The notes beneath the pieces were generated by a model. It had not been told where the DNA came from, searched no databases, and saw only the letters and a list, made by a program, of their open reading frames with translations. A DNA stretch of 64,000 nt, taken from contig UQHV01000012.1 in assembly GCA_900540895.1 (NCBI GenBank), forward strand, positions 1-64,000, given 5' to 3'. The position numbers and the translations under genes are program-made. Positions 19,250 to 28,405 of this stretch are shown piece by piece (the stretch's first letter is position 1; the number at the start of each line of letters is the position of its first letter). This stretch comes from an uncultured Collinsella sp. (lineage in GTDB: Bacteria; Actinomycetota; Coriobacteriia; Coriobacteriales; Coriobacteriaceae).

Positions 19250-20188
19250 TTAGAGAGCGCCGAGGAGGATGGCGTAGGTGGTGGATTCGCCGAGCCTGAG
19301 CTCGTCACCGGGGTTGAGCTGAGCGGAGCGGCCGGGCTCGACCTGGGTGCAGACGTTCGTCGCGCCGTTTACCACCACGGTTCCGTTGGTGGACGACAGG
19401 TCCTCGACGTACCAGGTATTTTGGCCATCGCACCACACGTGGGCATGGCGAGCCGAAACGTCATCGCCCACATCGGTGATATCGCCTTCCCCCGTCGCCA
19501 GCGCACCGATCCCCACGCCCTGCTCACTCGGCTGAATCCAGCGCGGAGCGCTCACCACGTAGCCGTTTTGCACGCGAAGCAGGCCCAGCGGATGCGCCGG
19601 CGCCGCCTCGTGATCGCCCGTGACCGTCGAGGTGCTCAGCGAGCGCGGCGTCGACGTGGCGCCGCCACAGGTCGCATGAGCGTAGTCGATGGCATAGGTC
19701 ACCGACGAACGGACATCTGCCGAGCAACCCACGGCGACAAACAGCACCAGGATGGCCTCGGCGCGCTCGGCGGGCATGAGTTCAGCCGCCTGCGACAGGC
19801 GCTCGAGCGCATTGCGATAGAGATTCGTGTCCTGGTGGCATTCCTCGAGTGCCCGCACCATGGGCTCGCCAGCGGGGCCGCACACCATATTGGTCACGGC
19901 CGCGGCGTCCATGGGGTTGCGACGGCGCAGGGCCAGCTGCGACATAATGCGCGCGGCCGAGGTGCCGTAATCGGCAAAATAGCGCTCCTGCAGCGTGCCG
20001 ACCGGAGCGCGCACGATAAAGCGCGAGACCCAGGAGCGATCAGCGGCGCGGCCCTGGGGGCTGCGGCCATCGGCCAGCGGACGGCTCGAAAGCACCATGC
20101 CACATAGCTCGATATGGCTCAGGTGCGCTGCGCGTTTAAAGATGTCGAACATGGCTCCGCACGGGGTGAGCTTGATTTGAGATGCCAT
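19250..20188 (-). CDS. FHA-domain protein of a kinase operon
   Basis: A 312-aa soluble protein. Residues 1-200 form a helical region of unknown family. A forkhead-associated domain occupies about 225-312, with the phosphothreonine-binding signature SARHAHVWCD followed by VEDLSSTNGTVVVNG. It should bind phosphothreonine, most likely on the kinase encoded just upstream or on its targets. AAGGAGG precedes the ATG, and only three bases separate it from the kinase stop codon. It is the last gene of a three-gene operon. Confidence 0.82.
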   Translation of the reverse strand: MASQIKLTPCGAMFDIFKRAAHLSHIELCGMVLSSRPLADGRSPQGRAADRSWVSRFIVRAPVGTLQERYFADYGTSAARIMSQLALRRRNPMDAAAVTNMVCGPAGEPMVRALEECHQDTNLYRNALERLSQAAELMPAERAEAILVLFVAVGCSADVRSSVTYAIDYAHATCGGATSTPRSLSTSTVTGDHEAAPAHPLGLLRVQNGYVVSAPRWIQPSEQGVGIGALATGEGDITDVGDDVSARHAHVWCDGQNTWYVEDLSSTNGTVVVNGATNVCTQVEPGRSAQLNPGDELRLGESTTYAILLGAL

Positions 20189-20191
20189 GGC

Positions 20192-22036
20192 CTAGACCTC
20201 CTTGGTCGTTGAACTCGTATCGGACGACGTCTCGGTCGTCCCGACAAAGGCGCGAACCGCCGCGGCACCACCGGCAAGCGGCGTCACCGTCTGGGTTTTT
20301 GCGCGCCGCGGCGCCGCGACGGGAAGCTCAAAGGCAAAACCCATCGACAGCAAAAACCATACGAGCGCGTATGTTGCAATTAAGGCGGCAACAAAGCCGC
20401 TCGCTACGGCGCGCTGGGAAAACACGGTGCATGCAACCGCAATCAGCACCGGAACCTCGCAGGCAGAAAGCGCCAGTACGCCATGCAGGAACCCCGTGCG
20501 ACGATCGTGCGCCATGGCGCCGGCGGCAATACCCGCCATGCCCGGCAGCGCCAGCGCGAGCGCGGCAACGATACCCGGCAGCGTACCGGACCACGAAATG
20601 TACCCCACGGCAACCGTCGCACGAGCACCAGACGCCAGCAGTGCCGCCGACACCACCACAACGGCCCATACGAGGCCGCAGGCAGACGCAGCGCCGATCA
20701 TCGCAGCGCGACGGACCACGCGGCCGGACGCGTCCATGGGACAGGGCGTGAGCGGCTCGCCGCGAAGCGAGCGACCGACGTTTTGCGCGTAGTGGTCGCA
20801 AAACGTCGTAAGCGCCGCCTCCACCGCGGCGGGCTCGGGACGATCGCCCTGATTACACGATAGGCAGGCCATCACCACATCGAACAGCTGAGCGTCGACA
20901 AACGCCAGCGCATCGCGCAGATCCTCGGAATTTGGATCGAGCCCCAGCTGCTGAGCCTGTTCGGCCGCGGCAAGTGCCACATCGGGCTCGCGTCGCAGCA
21001 GTTGCGTCAAGTCGCAGCCGGGCGCGTGGGCGCCGACGGGATAATCGGGCAGCGTATCCATCTTGAGACGATAAGGGCTGGCGATATCGCGCGTCTTTTT
21101 GCGCGAGCCCGAAGTACCCGACGTGCCCGGCGCTACTTCGTACGGCGCGACACCGGCGATGAGCTCATAGACCGTGCTCGCCGCGGCATACACGTCGATT
21201 GCCGGCGACATGCGCAAAACGCGCAGGTCGGCAATATCGTCGGTGAGCATCTCGGGCGGAGCGTAGGCAACCGTCGCGCGACGCAACGTGGCGTAGCGCT
21301 CTGTAAAGGACTCCCTGCCGCCGGTTCCCGCCACCGCAGAGGCGGGCTCGAGCGCCAGCGACGAGCCAAAATCGATGAGGCACAAATCGAACGTGCCTTC
21401 GGCAAGCTGTCGGTCGAGCGGCAGGCGCGCCGTGCGCACCATAATATTGGCCGGCGAGATGTCGCGATGGACGAACCCCTCCCCCACCAAGCTCATGCGG
21501 CAGAGCAGATCGAACAGGTCGCGACCCAGGCGCGCCGCCACGAGCGGCGACAGACGCCCGGCATCGTCCACGGCAAGGCGCGGGCGCAGGCGAGCGAGCG
21601 TCTCGCCCTCGACCCACTCCATGACAATCGCGGGCACGCCGTCGACCTCGCCCCACCCGTACAAGCGGGGAAAGCCCTTAAGGCCCGAAAGGGCACGATG
21701 GCATTCATATTCCTCGCGAAACGCCGCCTTGAACTTGGTGACCAGCGCCTCGTGGGCGACATCGTCATCAAATTCGTCGCGCGTTGGCAAGATGAGCTGC
21801 TTGAGCGCCACGGCCTCGCCCTGCGCGTTGACGGCACGCGTCACACGGCCGATACCACCACGGCGCATGGTGGCGTCATCGGCAAATAGCATCGTAAAAC
21901 GGCGAAGGTAGGCGGGAAGCTCGTCCGTGCCCAGGGCGACGGCCGGCTCAAACCCGTCGACGCGCGCCAGGCGCAGGCCCACCATGGGATCACGGTTGAG
22001 CGACTGGGCTGCCGCAGAAGCGAGATCGTTCGTCAT
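20192..22036 (-). CDS. Membrane Ser/Thr protein kinase with C-terminal transmembrane bundle
   Basis: A 614-aa protein. An N-terminal region precedes a Hanks-type kinase domain: GRVTRAVNAQG is the glycine loop, VALKQL carries the ATP lysine, HRDISPANIMV (about residue 187) is the catalytic loop and IDFGSS (about 221) the metal-binding DFG. The C-terminal 170 residues hold about five hydrophobic segments, an architecture different from PASTA kinases because no extracellular sensor is visible. Its start overlaps the stop of the upstream anchored protein (ATGA), so the two are translationally coupled. Partners are probably the FHA protein downstream and the exported protein upstream. Targets are unknown. 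Confidence 0.85.
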   Translation of the reverse strand: MTNDLASAAAQSLNRDPMVGLRLARVDGFEPAVALGTDELPAYLRRFTMLFADDATMRRGGIGRVTRAVNAQGEAVALKQLILPTRDEFDDDVAHEALVTKFKAAFREEYECHRALSGLKGFPRLYGWGEVDGVPAIVMEWVEGETLARLRPRLAVDDAGRLSPLVAARLGRDLFDLLCRMSLVGEGFVHRDISPANIMVRTARLPLDRQLAEGTFDLCLIDFGSSLALEPASAVAGTGGRESFTERYATLRRATVAYAPPEMLTDDIADLRVLRMSPAIDVYAAASTVYELIAGVAPYEVAPGTSGTSGSRKKTRDIASPYRLKMDTLPDYPVGAHAPGCDLTQLLRREPDVALAAAEQAQQLGLDPNSEDLRDALAFVDAQLFDVVMACLSCNQGDRPEPAAVEAALTTFCDHYAQNVGRSLRGEPLTPCPMDASGRVVRRAAMIGAASACGLVWAVVVVSAALLASGARATVAVGYISWSGTLPGIVAALALALPGMAGIAAGAMAHDRRTGFLHGVLALSACEVPVLIAVACTVFSQRAVASGFVAALIATYALVWFLLSMGFAFELPVAAPRRAKTQTVTPLAGGAAAVRAFVGTTETSSDTSSTTKEV

Positions 22037-22941
22037 AGGGCGATCGCCGCCAGGCTATTGTTGAAGTTGTTAAGCGCAATGTCATCATCGCCGTAATGCC
22101 CCACCCATTGGCACAGGTTGGTGTAGCAGCCCCATAGGTTGGCGTACTGCCGATACCACTTTGAGTGGGGAGAAAACGTTTGCCGGCCAAACTCGGCACG
22201 GATGACAAACATATCGTTGGCCAGGTTATCGCACGGCCCGGTATCGCCTGTTGCGTTATAGGTCGAGACCGCGCTATTGGCGCGGGCGACATAGTCATTG
22301 AGCATGTTGTATTTGGTCACGAGCCAATTGTGGATTCTCTCCTCCTCGGCAGCCGAGAGACCACCCGAGTCCGTGTCGCCGCCGGCACCGCCGTCCGTCG
22401 AGCCGCCACTCGAAGATCCACCGCCAGCGGCGGAACCCGAACCGGAACCGCCGTCCGAGCCCGCCGAACCGGTGCCAGAACCGGACCCGTCCGAGCCGCC
22501 GGGCTTACCCGTCTGCTGCGTGTCCTGCTCCTTCTGCTGCTCCGCCTTGTTAACGACAGAAGCCACGCTGTTATTGGAAAGCTTCGTAATGACCTTGGTG
22601 CTGGTGAGCACGATGGTCTTGCCGTTTGCCAGCGTGATCTCGTTGGACGCCCGCTCGCCCTCGTCCGCGGGATCGACGCCAAACACGGTGCGCCCGACCA
22701 CGCTCGCCCACGCATATCCAGTTGTCGTTCCCAAGTCGCTTTTGGCCTTGCGCCCAATATGCAGCTCGCGCGCAGCATGCGCCTGTACCATGGACGGCAC
22801 CGTCATGCCATAAGCCGAAACACCGGCTATGACCAGTACGAGCGAGCAAGACAGCAGCACATACGCCCGAGGCGCCAGGCCCAGCCGGCGCCGCATGCGC
22901 ACCGCGGCGCCATGCTTTGTCTGAGTGCCCCCGGGCCGCAT
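22033..22941 (-). CDS. Exported membrane-anchored protein with Gly/Ser-rich linker
   Basis: A 302-aa protein not assigned to a family. One N-terminal membrane anchor (VLLSCSLVLVIAGVSAYG, about 30-47) is followed by an extracytoplasmic region with TIVLTSTKVITKL. A low-complexity Gly/Ser/Asp linker covers about 140-190, and a C-terminal helical domain contains cysteines at GPCDNLAND and LWGCYTNLCQW. GGAGGAGAACGC precedes the ATG. It is the first gene of the kinase/FHA operon, so it may be the sensor or the exported target of that kinase (inference). A terminator-like hairpin ends four bases before its ribosome binding site. Confidence 0.7.
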   Translation of the reverse strand: MRPGGTQTKHGAAVRMRRRLGLAPRAYVLLSCSLVLVIAGVSAYGMTVPSMVQAHAARELHIGRKAKSDLGTTTGYAWASVVGRTVFGVDPADEGERASNEITLANGKTIVLTSTKVITKLSNNSVASVVNKAEQQKEQDTQQTGKPGGSDGSGSGTGSAGSDGGSGSGSAAGGGSSSGGSTDGGAGGDTDSGGLSAAEEERIHNWLVTKYNMLNDYVARANSAVSTYNATGDTGPCDNLANDMFVIRAEFGRQTFSPHSKWYRQYANLWGCYTNLCQWVGHYGDDDIALNNFNNSLAAIAL

Positions 22942-22956
22942 GCGTTCTCCTCCAAC

Positions 22957-22981
22957 AAAAACACGCCGCTTAAAAGCGGCG
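22957..22981 (-). terminator. Terminator abutting the ribosome binding site of the kinase operon
   Basis: On the minus strand CGCCGCT-TTTA-AGCGGCG is followed by TGTTTTTG. The T-run ends about three bases before GGAGGAG, the ribosome binding site of the next gene. recR ended 200 bases upstream. The position suggests either a recR terminator or a leader attenuator for the kinase operon. Confidence 0.7.
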
Positions 22982-23184
22982 CATTCTTTCATATCCACAT
23001 TTGAGTGTATCAGCGAACCAAAAAGGTTGCGCAACGAATGGGCAAATACGAGGTGCAAGTGGACCCATCCACGCGATAAGCGGATGAAAAGCAGGTTTGT
23101 TGCACAACAAATGCATGAACGCGTGCCCAATTATGAGCGCCCCGTGCGGCAGGCCGACGGGACATGCCGCGGAGCTGACGCCGC

Positions 23185-23781
23185 CTAGATCGCGCGACGG
23201 GCCTCGATAGCACGGCCGAGCGTGAGCTCGTCGGCATACTCCAGGTCGCCTCCCACGGGCAGCCCGCTCGCCAGACGCGACACCTCGACGCCCAGTGGCT
23301 TGATGGTGCGAGCAAGGTAGCTCGCCGTGGTCTCGCCCTCGATATTGGGGTTGGTGGCGATAATGACCTCGTGGATATCCTCGTGGCCCAAGCGCGCCAG
23401 CAACTCGCGGATGTGCAGCTGCTCGGGACCGATCTTGTCCATGGGGCTGATCACGCCGCCCAGCACGTGGTAGAGGCCGTGGTAGCTGCCCGTGCGCTCA
23501 ATCGCCTGGACATCGCGCGGCTCACCCACCACGCAGATGCGGGTGGTGTCGCGCATCGAGTCTTGGCAAATGGAGCACTCGTCAGCGGTGGCGTAATTAA
23601 AGCAGCGGCTGCAAAAATGCACTTCCTGCTTAACCTCCAGAATGGCCTCGGCCAGGCGGCGGGCCTCCTCGGCATCGGCCTCGAGCAGGTAGTAGGCGAT
23701 GCGCTGGGCCGACTTGGGGCCAATGCCCGGCAGGCGGCCCAACTCATCGAGCAGTTTTTGCAGGCTATGGTTGGCACTCAT
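23185..23781 (-). CDS. recR: Recombination mediator protein RecR
   Basis: A 198-aa protein of the RecFOR pathway that loads RecA onto gapped DNA. It shows the helix-hairpin-helix LGRLPGIGPKSAQRIAYYLL, a four-cysteine zinc finger (CSRCFNYATADECSIC), and a Toprim domain (ICVVGEPRDVQAIE; EVIIATNPNIEGETTASYL), in standard order and at normal length. The upstream spacing from ybaB is only 13 bases and no good ribosome binding site is seen, so translational coupling to ybaB is likely. ybaB-recR is a widely conserved pair. Confidence 0.95.
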   Translation of the reverse strand: MSANHSLQKLLDELGRLPGIGPKSAQRIAYYLLEADAEEARRLAEAILEVKQEVHFCSRCFNYATADECSICQDSMRDTTRICVVGEPRDVQAIERTGSYHGLYHVLGGVISPMDKIGPEQLHIRELLARLGHEDIHEVIIATNPNIEGETTASYLARTIKPLGVEVSRLASGLPVGGDLEYADELTLGRAIEARRAI

Positions 23782-23794
23782 ATATATGCGTGTC

Positions 23795-24115
23795 TTAGAA
23801 CGGCATGCCCGGGATGTTGAGGCCGCCGGTGATGGCGCCCATCTGCTTGTTGGCGAGCTCGTTGACGCCGCGGACGGCCTCGTTGACGGCAGCCATGATC
23901 ATGTCCTGCAGCATATCGACGTCCTCGGGATCGAGCGCATCAGGGTCGATGGTGAGGTTGACGAGCTCCATCTCGCCGTTAACGGTCACCTTGACCATGC
24001 CGCCGCCGGCAGAGGCATCGACGGTCTGGGACTTGAGGTTTTCCTGCGCGGCGGCAAGCTGCTCCTGCATCTTGCGGGCCTGCTTCATCATCTGCTGCAT
24101 GTTCATACCGGCCAT
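23795..24115 (-). CDS. ybaB: YbaB/EbfC nucleoid-associated protein
   Basis: A 106-aa small DNA-binding protein. MNMQQMMKQARKMQEQLAAAQ is the typical helical N-terminus, followed by VKVTVNGEMELVNLTIDP. The family forms dimers that bind and condense DNA. AAAGGAGCCATC precedes the first ATG. It is co-transcribed with recR. A TACGAT -10-like box preceded by TGG lies about 75 bases upstream. dnaX, often immediately upstream in other bacteria, is here separated by an oppositely oriented gene. Confidence 0.93.
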   Translation of the reverse strand: MAGMNMQQMMKQARKMQEQLAAAQENLKSQTVDASAGGGMVKVTVNGEMELVNLTIDPDALDPEDVDMLQDMIMAAVNEAVRGVNELANKQMGAITGGLNIPGMPF

Positions 24116-24456
24116 GATGGCTCCTTTACGTGCGGCCGCGCGACGAGCTGCAAAGGCAGCCGGGACGCGGCGGGGCTTTCAAACTCAAAAATCGTACCAC
24201 GGCACGAGGTCAGCGAGCGGGGCGGACACGCTACCTCAGTCGATATACATGCCCTGGAGTGCAAGCCGCGCCCAAAGATTATGCAAAGTTGAATAATTCG
24301 CATCTGCATAAATGTCTCAAATTAAATCTAGCAGGGCCGGAACCCGGCATTTTCTGCATCCAGCTAGATAGCAAAATGCTAAACCGCCGCTCGAGGTGGC
24401 GCTCATGACGGCATGGTAAAATTTGATTGTCAAAGATCGCAATTTGGAGGTGCCCC
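24116..24456. promoter_or_regulatory. Divergent promoter region between ybaB and a small membrane-protein gene
   Basis: On the minus strand TGGTACGAT (24191-24199 region) is a candidate extended -10 for ybaB. On the plus strand TAAAAT at about 24416 is a candidate -10 for the next gene. GCCGG-AAC-CCGGC followed by ATTTT (about 24335-24354) is a small terminator-like hairpin. No gene is seen. Confidence 0.35.
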
Positions 24457-24930
24457 ATGAATGTCCCCGACGCGCTCCAAAACATCCGCTCAAAACACCC
24501 CGTTGCATATGTGGTTCTCTATCTCTTTGTCGGCTGGGCATTGCTGGTTGTCATCACCCATGCCATAGCCTTTGGAGCAGAACTGCTGATAGCCAGCTCG
24601 GACCAGCCCGTCGTCAAATGGGAAGCGGCCGATGAGTGCACCGACGGAACCCGAACCATTTACTACAACAGCCCGTCCCTCTACCAAGAGTTCAAGGTCA
24701 AGATAAAGGACTCCAAGATTGTCGATGCCGAACTGGGCTCTTTATTTACAATCGGAGCAACCGTCAACGCCGAGCAAGTCGAGTACACGGACAGCCATGC
24801 GACATATCGTATCGACCTCAGCATCCTAGGCCGACCGTCACGCGCCTGTCTGCTCGAATGCGATATACGCGGCACCACACTACACATGTCCGAAATACAG
24901 ATGCGCCCGGACAAGGGGTCCTCTTCTTGA
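24457..24930 (+). CDS. Hypothetical single-pass membrane protein
   Basis: A 157-aa protein not recognised. A hydrophobic segment (VVLYLFVGWALLVVITHAIA, about residues 19-38) is followed by an extracytoplasmic domain of beta character with two cysteines (CLLEC). GGAGG lies six bases before the ATG at 24457. It is coded on the strand opposite to dnaX, ybaB and recR and ends 22 bases from the dnaX stop, so it interrupts an otherwise conserved gene order and was probably inserted there. It is less GC-rich than its neighbours. A real gene is likely because of the strong ribosome binding site and membrane-protein composition. Confidence 0.6.
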   Translation: MNVPDALQNIRSKHPVAYVVLYLFVGWALLVVITHAIAFGAELLIASSDQPVVKWEAADECTDGTRTIYYNSPSLYQEFKVKIKDSKIVDAELGSLFTIGATVNAEQVEYTDSHATYRIDLSILGRPSRACLLECDIRGTTLHMSEIQMRPDKGSSS

Positions 24931-24951
24931 GCAGTATACCCGCCTGCACAG

Positions 24952-27429
24952 CTACTCCACCGGCTTGAAGATGGTGGCCTGGCCAAAGACGCTGCGGATG
25001 AGGGCCTTGGCCTCGTCCTCGGTCTGCGGGATGCTCGGGGCTGCGCCCTGATGGCCGAAGGGGCTGCCGGCACCGGGATTGGATTCCCAGGGAGCGGCGG
25101 GGACGTCGTCGTTTGCAGAGGCTGCGGGTGCCACAGCAGCGGCCTTGGTCGCGGACGCCGCACCCGGCACGTCGAACGGGGGCAGATCGTCCCCGCCGGC
25201 ATCGGCAGCAAAACCACCGACCATAGCATCGTCGTAGGGCACCTGCTCGGATTCCCATGGCGCAGCCTGCGCAGGCGGCTGAGCCATGGGGACGGACGCG
25301 CGCTCGGGCGCTCGGGGCGCGGGCTCGGTCGGGAGCTTGCCCGTGGCAGGAGCACCGGCAGGGTTGTCGGAGCGCAGCCAAGGGGCCTTGGCCAGGTCGG
25401 ATGACTTGGGCGCAGGCGCGGCAGCGGACTTGGGCGCGGGGATCGGAGCAGCCGGTTTGGGCGCAGCGGGTTCAGGCGCCGACGGGGTCGGTGCCGCTAC
25501 CGGCGCCGCTTTTGGCTGCGTCGCGCTGGCGCTCGAGGATGCAGGGGGCACCGAGGACACGGGTTGCGGGTCCGCAGATACCGCAGCCCGTGCAGATGGA
25601 GAATGCTCCTCATGTTGAGGAGCCGGCGTGCCACCCCCATCCAGGACATAGTCGACGGTACGACGACCGAAGACCGCGCAGACCGTCGGCAGGACCACCG
25701 ACTGCGTATCGGCGCGACCGAGCATCTTGATGGCAAAAGTCGAACCCGCGGGGAACGAGACCGTGAGCTTGGAGCCGTCGTCGGCCGTGGCGCGGGCGTT
25801 GAGCAAAAGCCCTGCGTAGGAGGCCTGACGAGCCTTGACGCGCTCGACGACCTCGGCCCATTTGCGCTGGAGCTCGCCGGCGTCCTCAACCGCGGGGGTC
25901 TCGGCAGCACCGGCGGCGGCAACCTGGGCGGCGTTGTTGGGCTTGGACACCGACACGGTCGATGCAGCAGGCGCGGAAGCCGGAGCCGCAACGGGCTGAG
26001 GTGCAGGCGTTACAGGTCTGGGCGCCGGCGCAGGAGCCGCGGACTTGGTCGCAGGCTGGGCAGCCGGAACAGCAGCACCACGGTCCCAAGGCATACCGCC
26101 CTGGCGCGCGGACGTAGCAGCGGGGGCAGCGGATGCCGCCGGGGCGGCAGCGCGGGCGCCCGAAATGAGCGTCGGCTGTTGGGCAGCAGCGGGTACGGAT
26201 GCTGCAGGCGCGGCGGCCTGAGCAGCAGCCACGCTCGCCGGCACGGCGGCGTTGGCAACCATGGCCTCCAGGCGTGCCACGCGCTCGGCCAATGCCTCAA
26301 TCGTTAAATCAGCCTCGGGACGCGCCAGACGCGTGCAGGCAATCTCGAGCACCAGGCGCACGTCGCTCGCGCCCCTCATCTCCAGTGCGGCATCGTCGAG
26401 CACTGTCAGCACACGAGCCAGGCGGTCGGCAGGATGCTCGCCAAAGGCAGCGGCCTCGGCAGCAAGCGCCTCGGCCTGCTCGGAGCCGCCCTCAAACAAC
26501 TCGGCACGGGCACCGGTAACGCAGGCAACATACACGTCGCGCACGTGCGCCACCAGGTCGCGCGTCAGCTCCAGCAGATCGTTACCTTCCTCGACCTGCG
26601 CGCGAATAAGCCCATACAGCTCGGCAACATCGCGATCGGCAATGGCGCGGGAAAACTCGCCCAGAATCTGGTCCGAAACCTCGCCTAAAAGCGAGCGGGC
26701 GTCGTCCGCATGCACAGAACCGTTGCCAAAGACGCTCAGCTGCTCCAGCGTGGACAACGCGTCGCGCATGCCGCCCTTTGCATGGCGCGCCACGATAGCC
26801 AGCGCCTCGTCGTCGTAATCGAAGCCCTCCTGCTCGCACACGTATGCCAGGCGATGCTCGATATCCTCGTTGCCGATGCGATGGAAATCGAAACGCTGGC
26901 AGCGTGAGAGGATGGTCTCCAGAATCTTTTGCGGGTCGGTGGTGCACAGCACAAAGATCACGTGTGCCGGCGGCTCTTCAAGCGTCTTGAGCAGCGCGTT
27001 GAACGCCGCCGTCGTGAGCATGTGGACCTCGTCGATGATATAGATCTTGTACTTGCCGCGCACCGGGGCAAAGTTGACGGAGTTGATGATCTCCTCGCGC
27101 ACATTGTCCACGCCCGTGCGGCTTGCGGCATCGAGCTCGTAGACATCCGGGTGGTTGCCCTCGGCGATGAGCTCGCACTCCTCGCAAGTACCGTCGGGCA
27201 TGCAGCCGCTTGCACCCTCGGCGCGCGCTGCCTCGGCATTACGGCACAGCAGCGCCTTGGCCAGAATGCGCGCCATGGTGGTCTTGCCCGTGCCGCGCGG
27301 TCCGCAGAACAGGTACGCGTGGGACAGGCGTCCCTCGGTGATGGCGTGCTCGAGCGTCGAGACGATATGCTGCTGGCCCACCACGGAGTCGAAGGTGAGC
27401 GGGCGATACTTTCGGTACAACGATTCCAT
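24952..27429 (-). CDS. dnaX: DNA polymerase III subunits gamma/tau
   Basis: An 825-aa clamp-loader ATPase. MESLYRKYRPLTFDSVVGQQH opens the AAA+ module. Walker A is GPRGTGKTT (about 43-51), a zinc module has cysteines in CRNAEAARAEGASGC and CEEC, and Walker B is IIDEVHMLT. The SRC motif is SRCQRFDFHR. Domain III follows, then a very long Ala/Pro-rich region (about residues 380-825) that replaces the conserved tau domains. The ATG at 27429 has GGGGGAGC upstream; the open frame continues further upstream but without family similarity. No A-rich slippery site for a gamma frameshift is visible. Confidence 0.93.
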   Translation of the reverse strand: MESLYRKYRPLTFDSVVGQQHIVSTLEHAITEGRLSHAYLFCGPRGTGKTTMARILAKALLCRNAEAARAEGASGCMPDGTCEECELIAEGNHPDVYELDAASRTGVDNVREEIINSVNFAPVRGKYKIYIIDEVHMLTTAAFNALLKTLEEPPAHVIFVLCTTDPQKILETILSRCQRFDFHRIGNEDIEHRLAYVCEQEGFDYDDEALAIVARHAKGGMRDALSTLEQLSVFGNGSVHADDARSLLGEVSDQILGEFSRAIADRDVAELYGLIRAQVEEGNDLLELTRDLVAHVRDVYVACVTGARAELFEGGSEQAEALAAEAAAFGEHPADRLARVLTVLDDAALEMRGASDVRLVLEIACTRLARPEADLTIEALAERVARLEAMVANAAVPASVAAAQAAAPAASVPAAAQQPTLISGARAAAPAASAAPAATSARQGGMPWDRGAAVPAAQPATKSAAPAPAPRPVTPAPQPVAAPASAPAASTVSVSKPNNAAQVAAAGAAETPAVEDAGELQRKWAEVVERVKARQASYAGLLLNARATADDGSKLTVSFPAGSTFAIKMLGRADTQSVVLPTVCAVFGRRTVDYVLDGGGTPAPQHEEHSPSARAAVSADPQPVSSVPPASSSASATQPKAAPVAAPTPSAPEPAAPKPAAPIPAPKSAAAPAPKSSDLAKAPWLRSDNPAGAPATGKLPTEPAPRAPERASVPMAQPPAQAAPWESEQVPYDDAMVGGFAADAGGDDLPPFDVPGAASATKAAAVAPAASANDDVPAAPWESNPGAGSPFGHQGAAPSIPQTEDEAKALIRSVFGQATIFKPVE

Positions 27430-27544
27430 GGGTGCTCCCCCGGGTATACTGAGTCTTGTTGCCGCGACGGCCATGCGGTCGCACGGCATACTGCATTCAT
27501 AATAACCCGTACGGCGAGCCCGCCGCGATAGGAGTCCAAAGAGC

Positions 27545-28261
27545 ATGGCAGACGCAGAGAGCAACCTCGTTCCCTCCGAAGCAGCCGACCAGGTCGAGGT
27601 CGCGCTCGAGGAGCAGGCCGCAGCCGATGACGGCATCCTGTACCTCAACGAGTACCAGTACGAAAACGACCTGGTCACCGACTTCGCCCGCCTGGTCGCC
27701 TCGCCCAGGCGTCGCGGCTCGCTGTATGTCGCCGCGGCAATTGCCGCGCTCATCGGCATCGGCATGCTGGTGGCCGGCGGCAACTGGATCAAGTTTGGCG
27801 TCGTGTTGATCGTGTTCGGCGCCTTTTTGGCCTGGTGGAGCAAAAACCTGCACCACACCCTCGCCCGCGACTTTATCGATTCCGTCGAGGCCGACGAGTC
27901 CATGGGTGGCCGCTATCGCCGCGTCGCCGCCAACGAGGACGGCCTGATGGTTTGGGGCAAGAGCGGCAAGTCGCAGTTTTTCCCGTTTGAGAAGCTCGAC
28001 CACGTGCTCGACGGCGAGCGCATCTTTGTGGCCATGTTCGCCGACCAGGGCGTGACGATCCCTAAGGAAACCTTTATTCGCGGCGATGCCGAGCAGTTTG
28101 GCACCTTCCTTAAGGCGCGCATCAACAAAAAACTCCGCATCGAGACCAAACGCAAGAAGATGAAGGCTGAAAAGGCCGCCGCCGAGGCCAAGCAGGGCGA
28201 CAAGCCCCAGGAGACCAAGGGCAAGCAGCGCAAGCAGAAGAAGAACAAGAAGAAGCGCTAA
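27545..28261 (+). CDS. YcxB-like membrane protein
   Basis: A 238-aa protein. The acidic N-terminus is followed by two adjacent membrane segments (about 60-100), with GSLYVAAAIAALIGIGMLVAGG as the first. A cytoplasmic YcxB-like domain (MVWGKSGKSQFFPFEKLDHV) follows, then a Lys-rich tail of about 35 residues. AGGAG lies upstream of the ATG. The family has no established function. It is divergent from dnaX across 115 bases. Confidence 0.65.
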   Translation: MADAESNLVPSEAADQVEVALEEQAAADDGILYLNEYQYENDLVTDFARLVASPRRRGSLYVAAAIAALIGIGMLVAGGNWIKFGVVLIVFGAFLAWWSKNLHHTLARDFIDSVEADESMGGRYRRVAANEDGLMVWGKSGKSQFFPFEKLDHVLDGERIFVAMFADQGVTIPKETFIRGDAEQFGTFLKARINKKLRIETKRKKMKAEKAAAEAKQGDKPQETKGKQRKQKKNKKKR

Positions 28262-28405
28262 GGCCAAGACAGACAGGCAGCCTCGCATCCCGTTATCCTC
28301 GCCATCCGCCCGAGCGTGCTACACTAGCAGCATCTATGCCACCGCGAATGGCTCGGCCCCGCGCCCGCCGCTCGCAAACGAACTTTAAACGCACGAGGGT
28401 TGGCC

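Noticed and set aside
24952..27429. Programmed frameshift site in dnaX
   Set aside because: No A-rich slippery heptamer with following hairpin was found; the long Ala/Pro tail is read in one frame.
27430..27903. Longer N-terminus for dnaX
   Set aside because: The extension lacks similarity to the family and overlaps the divergent YcxB-like gene and its ribosome binding site.
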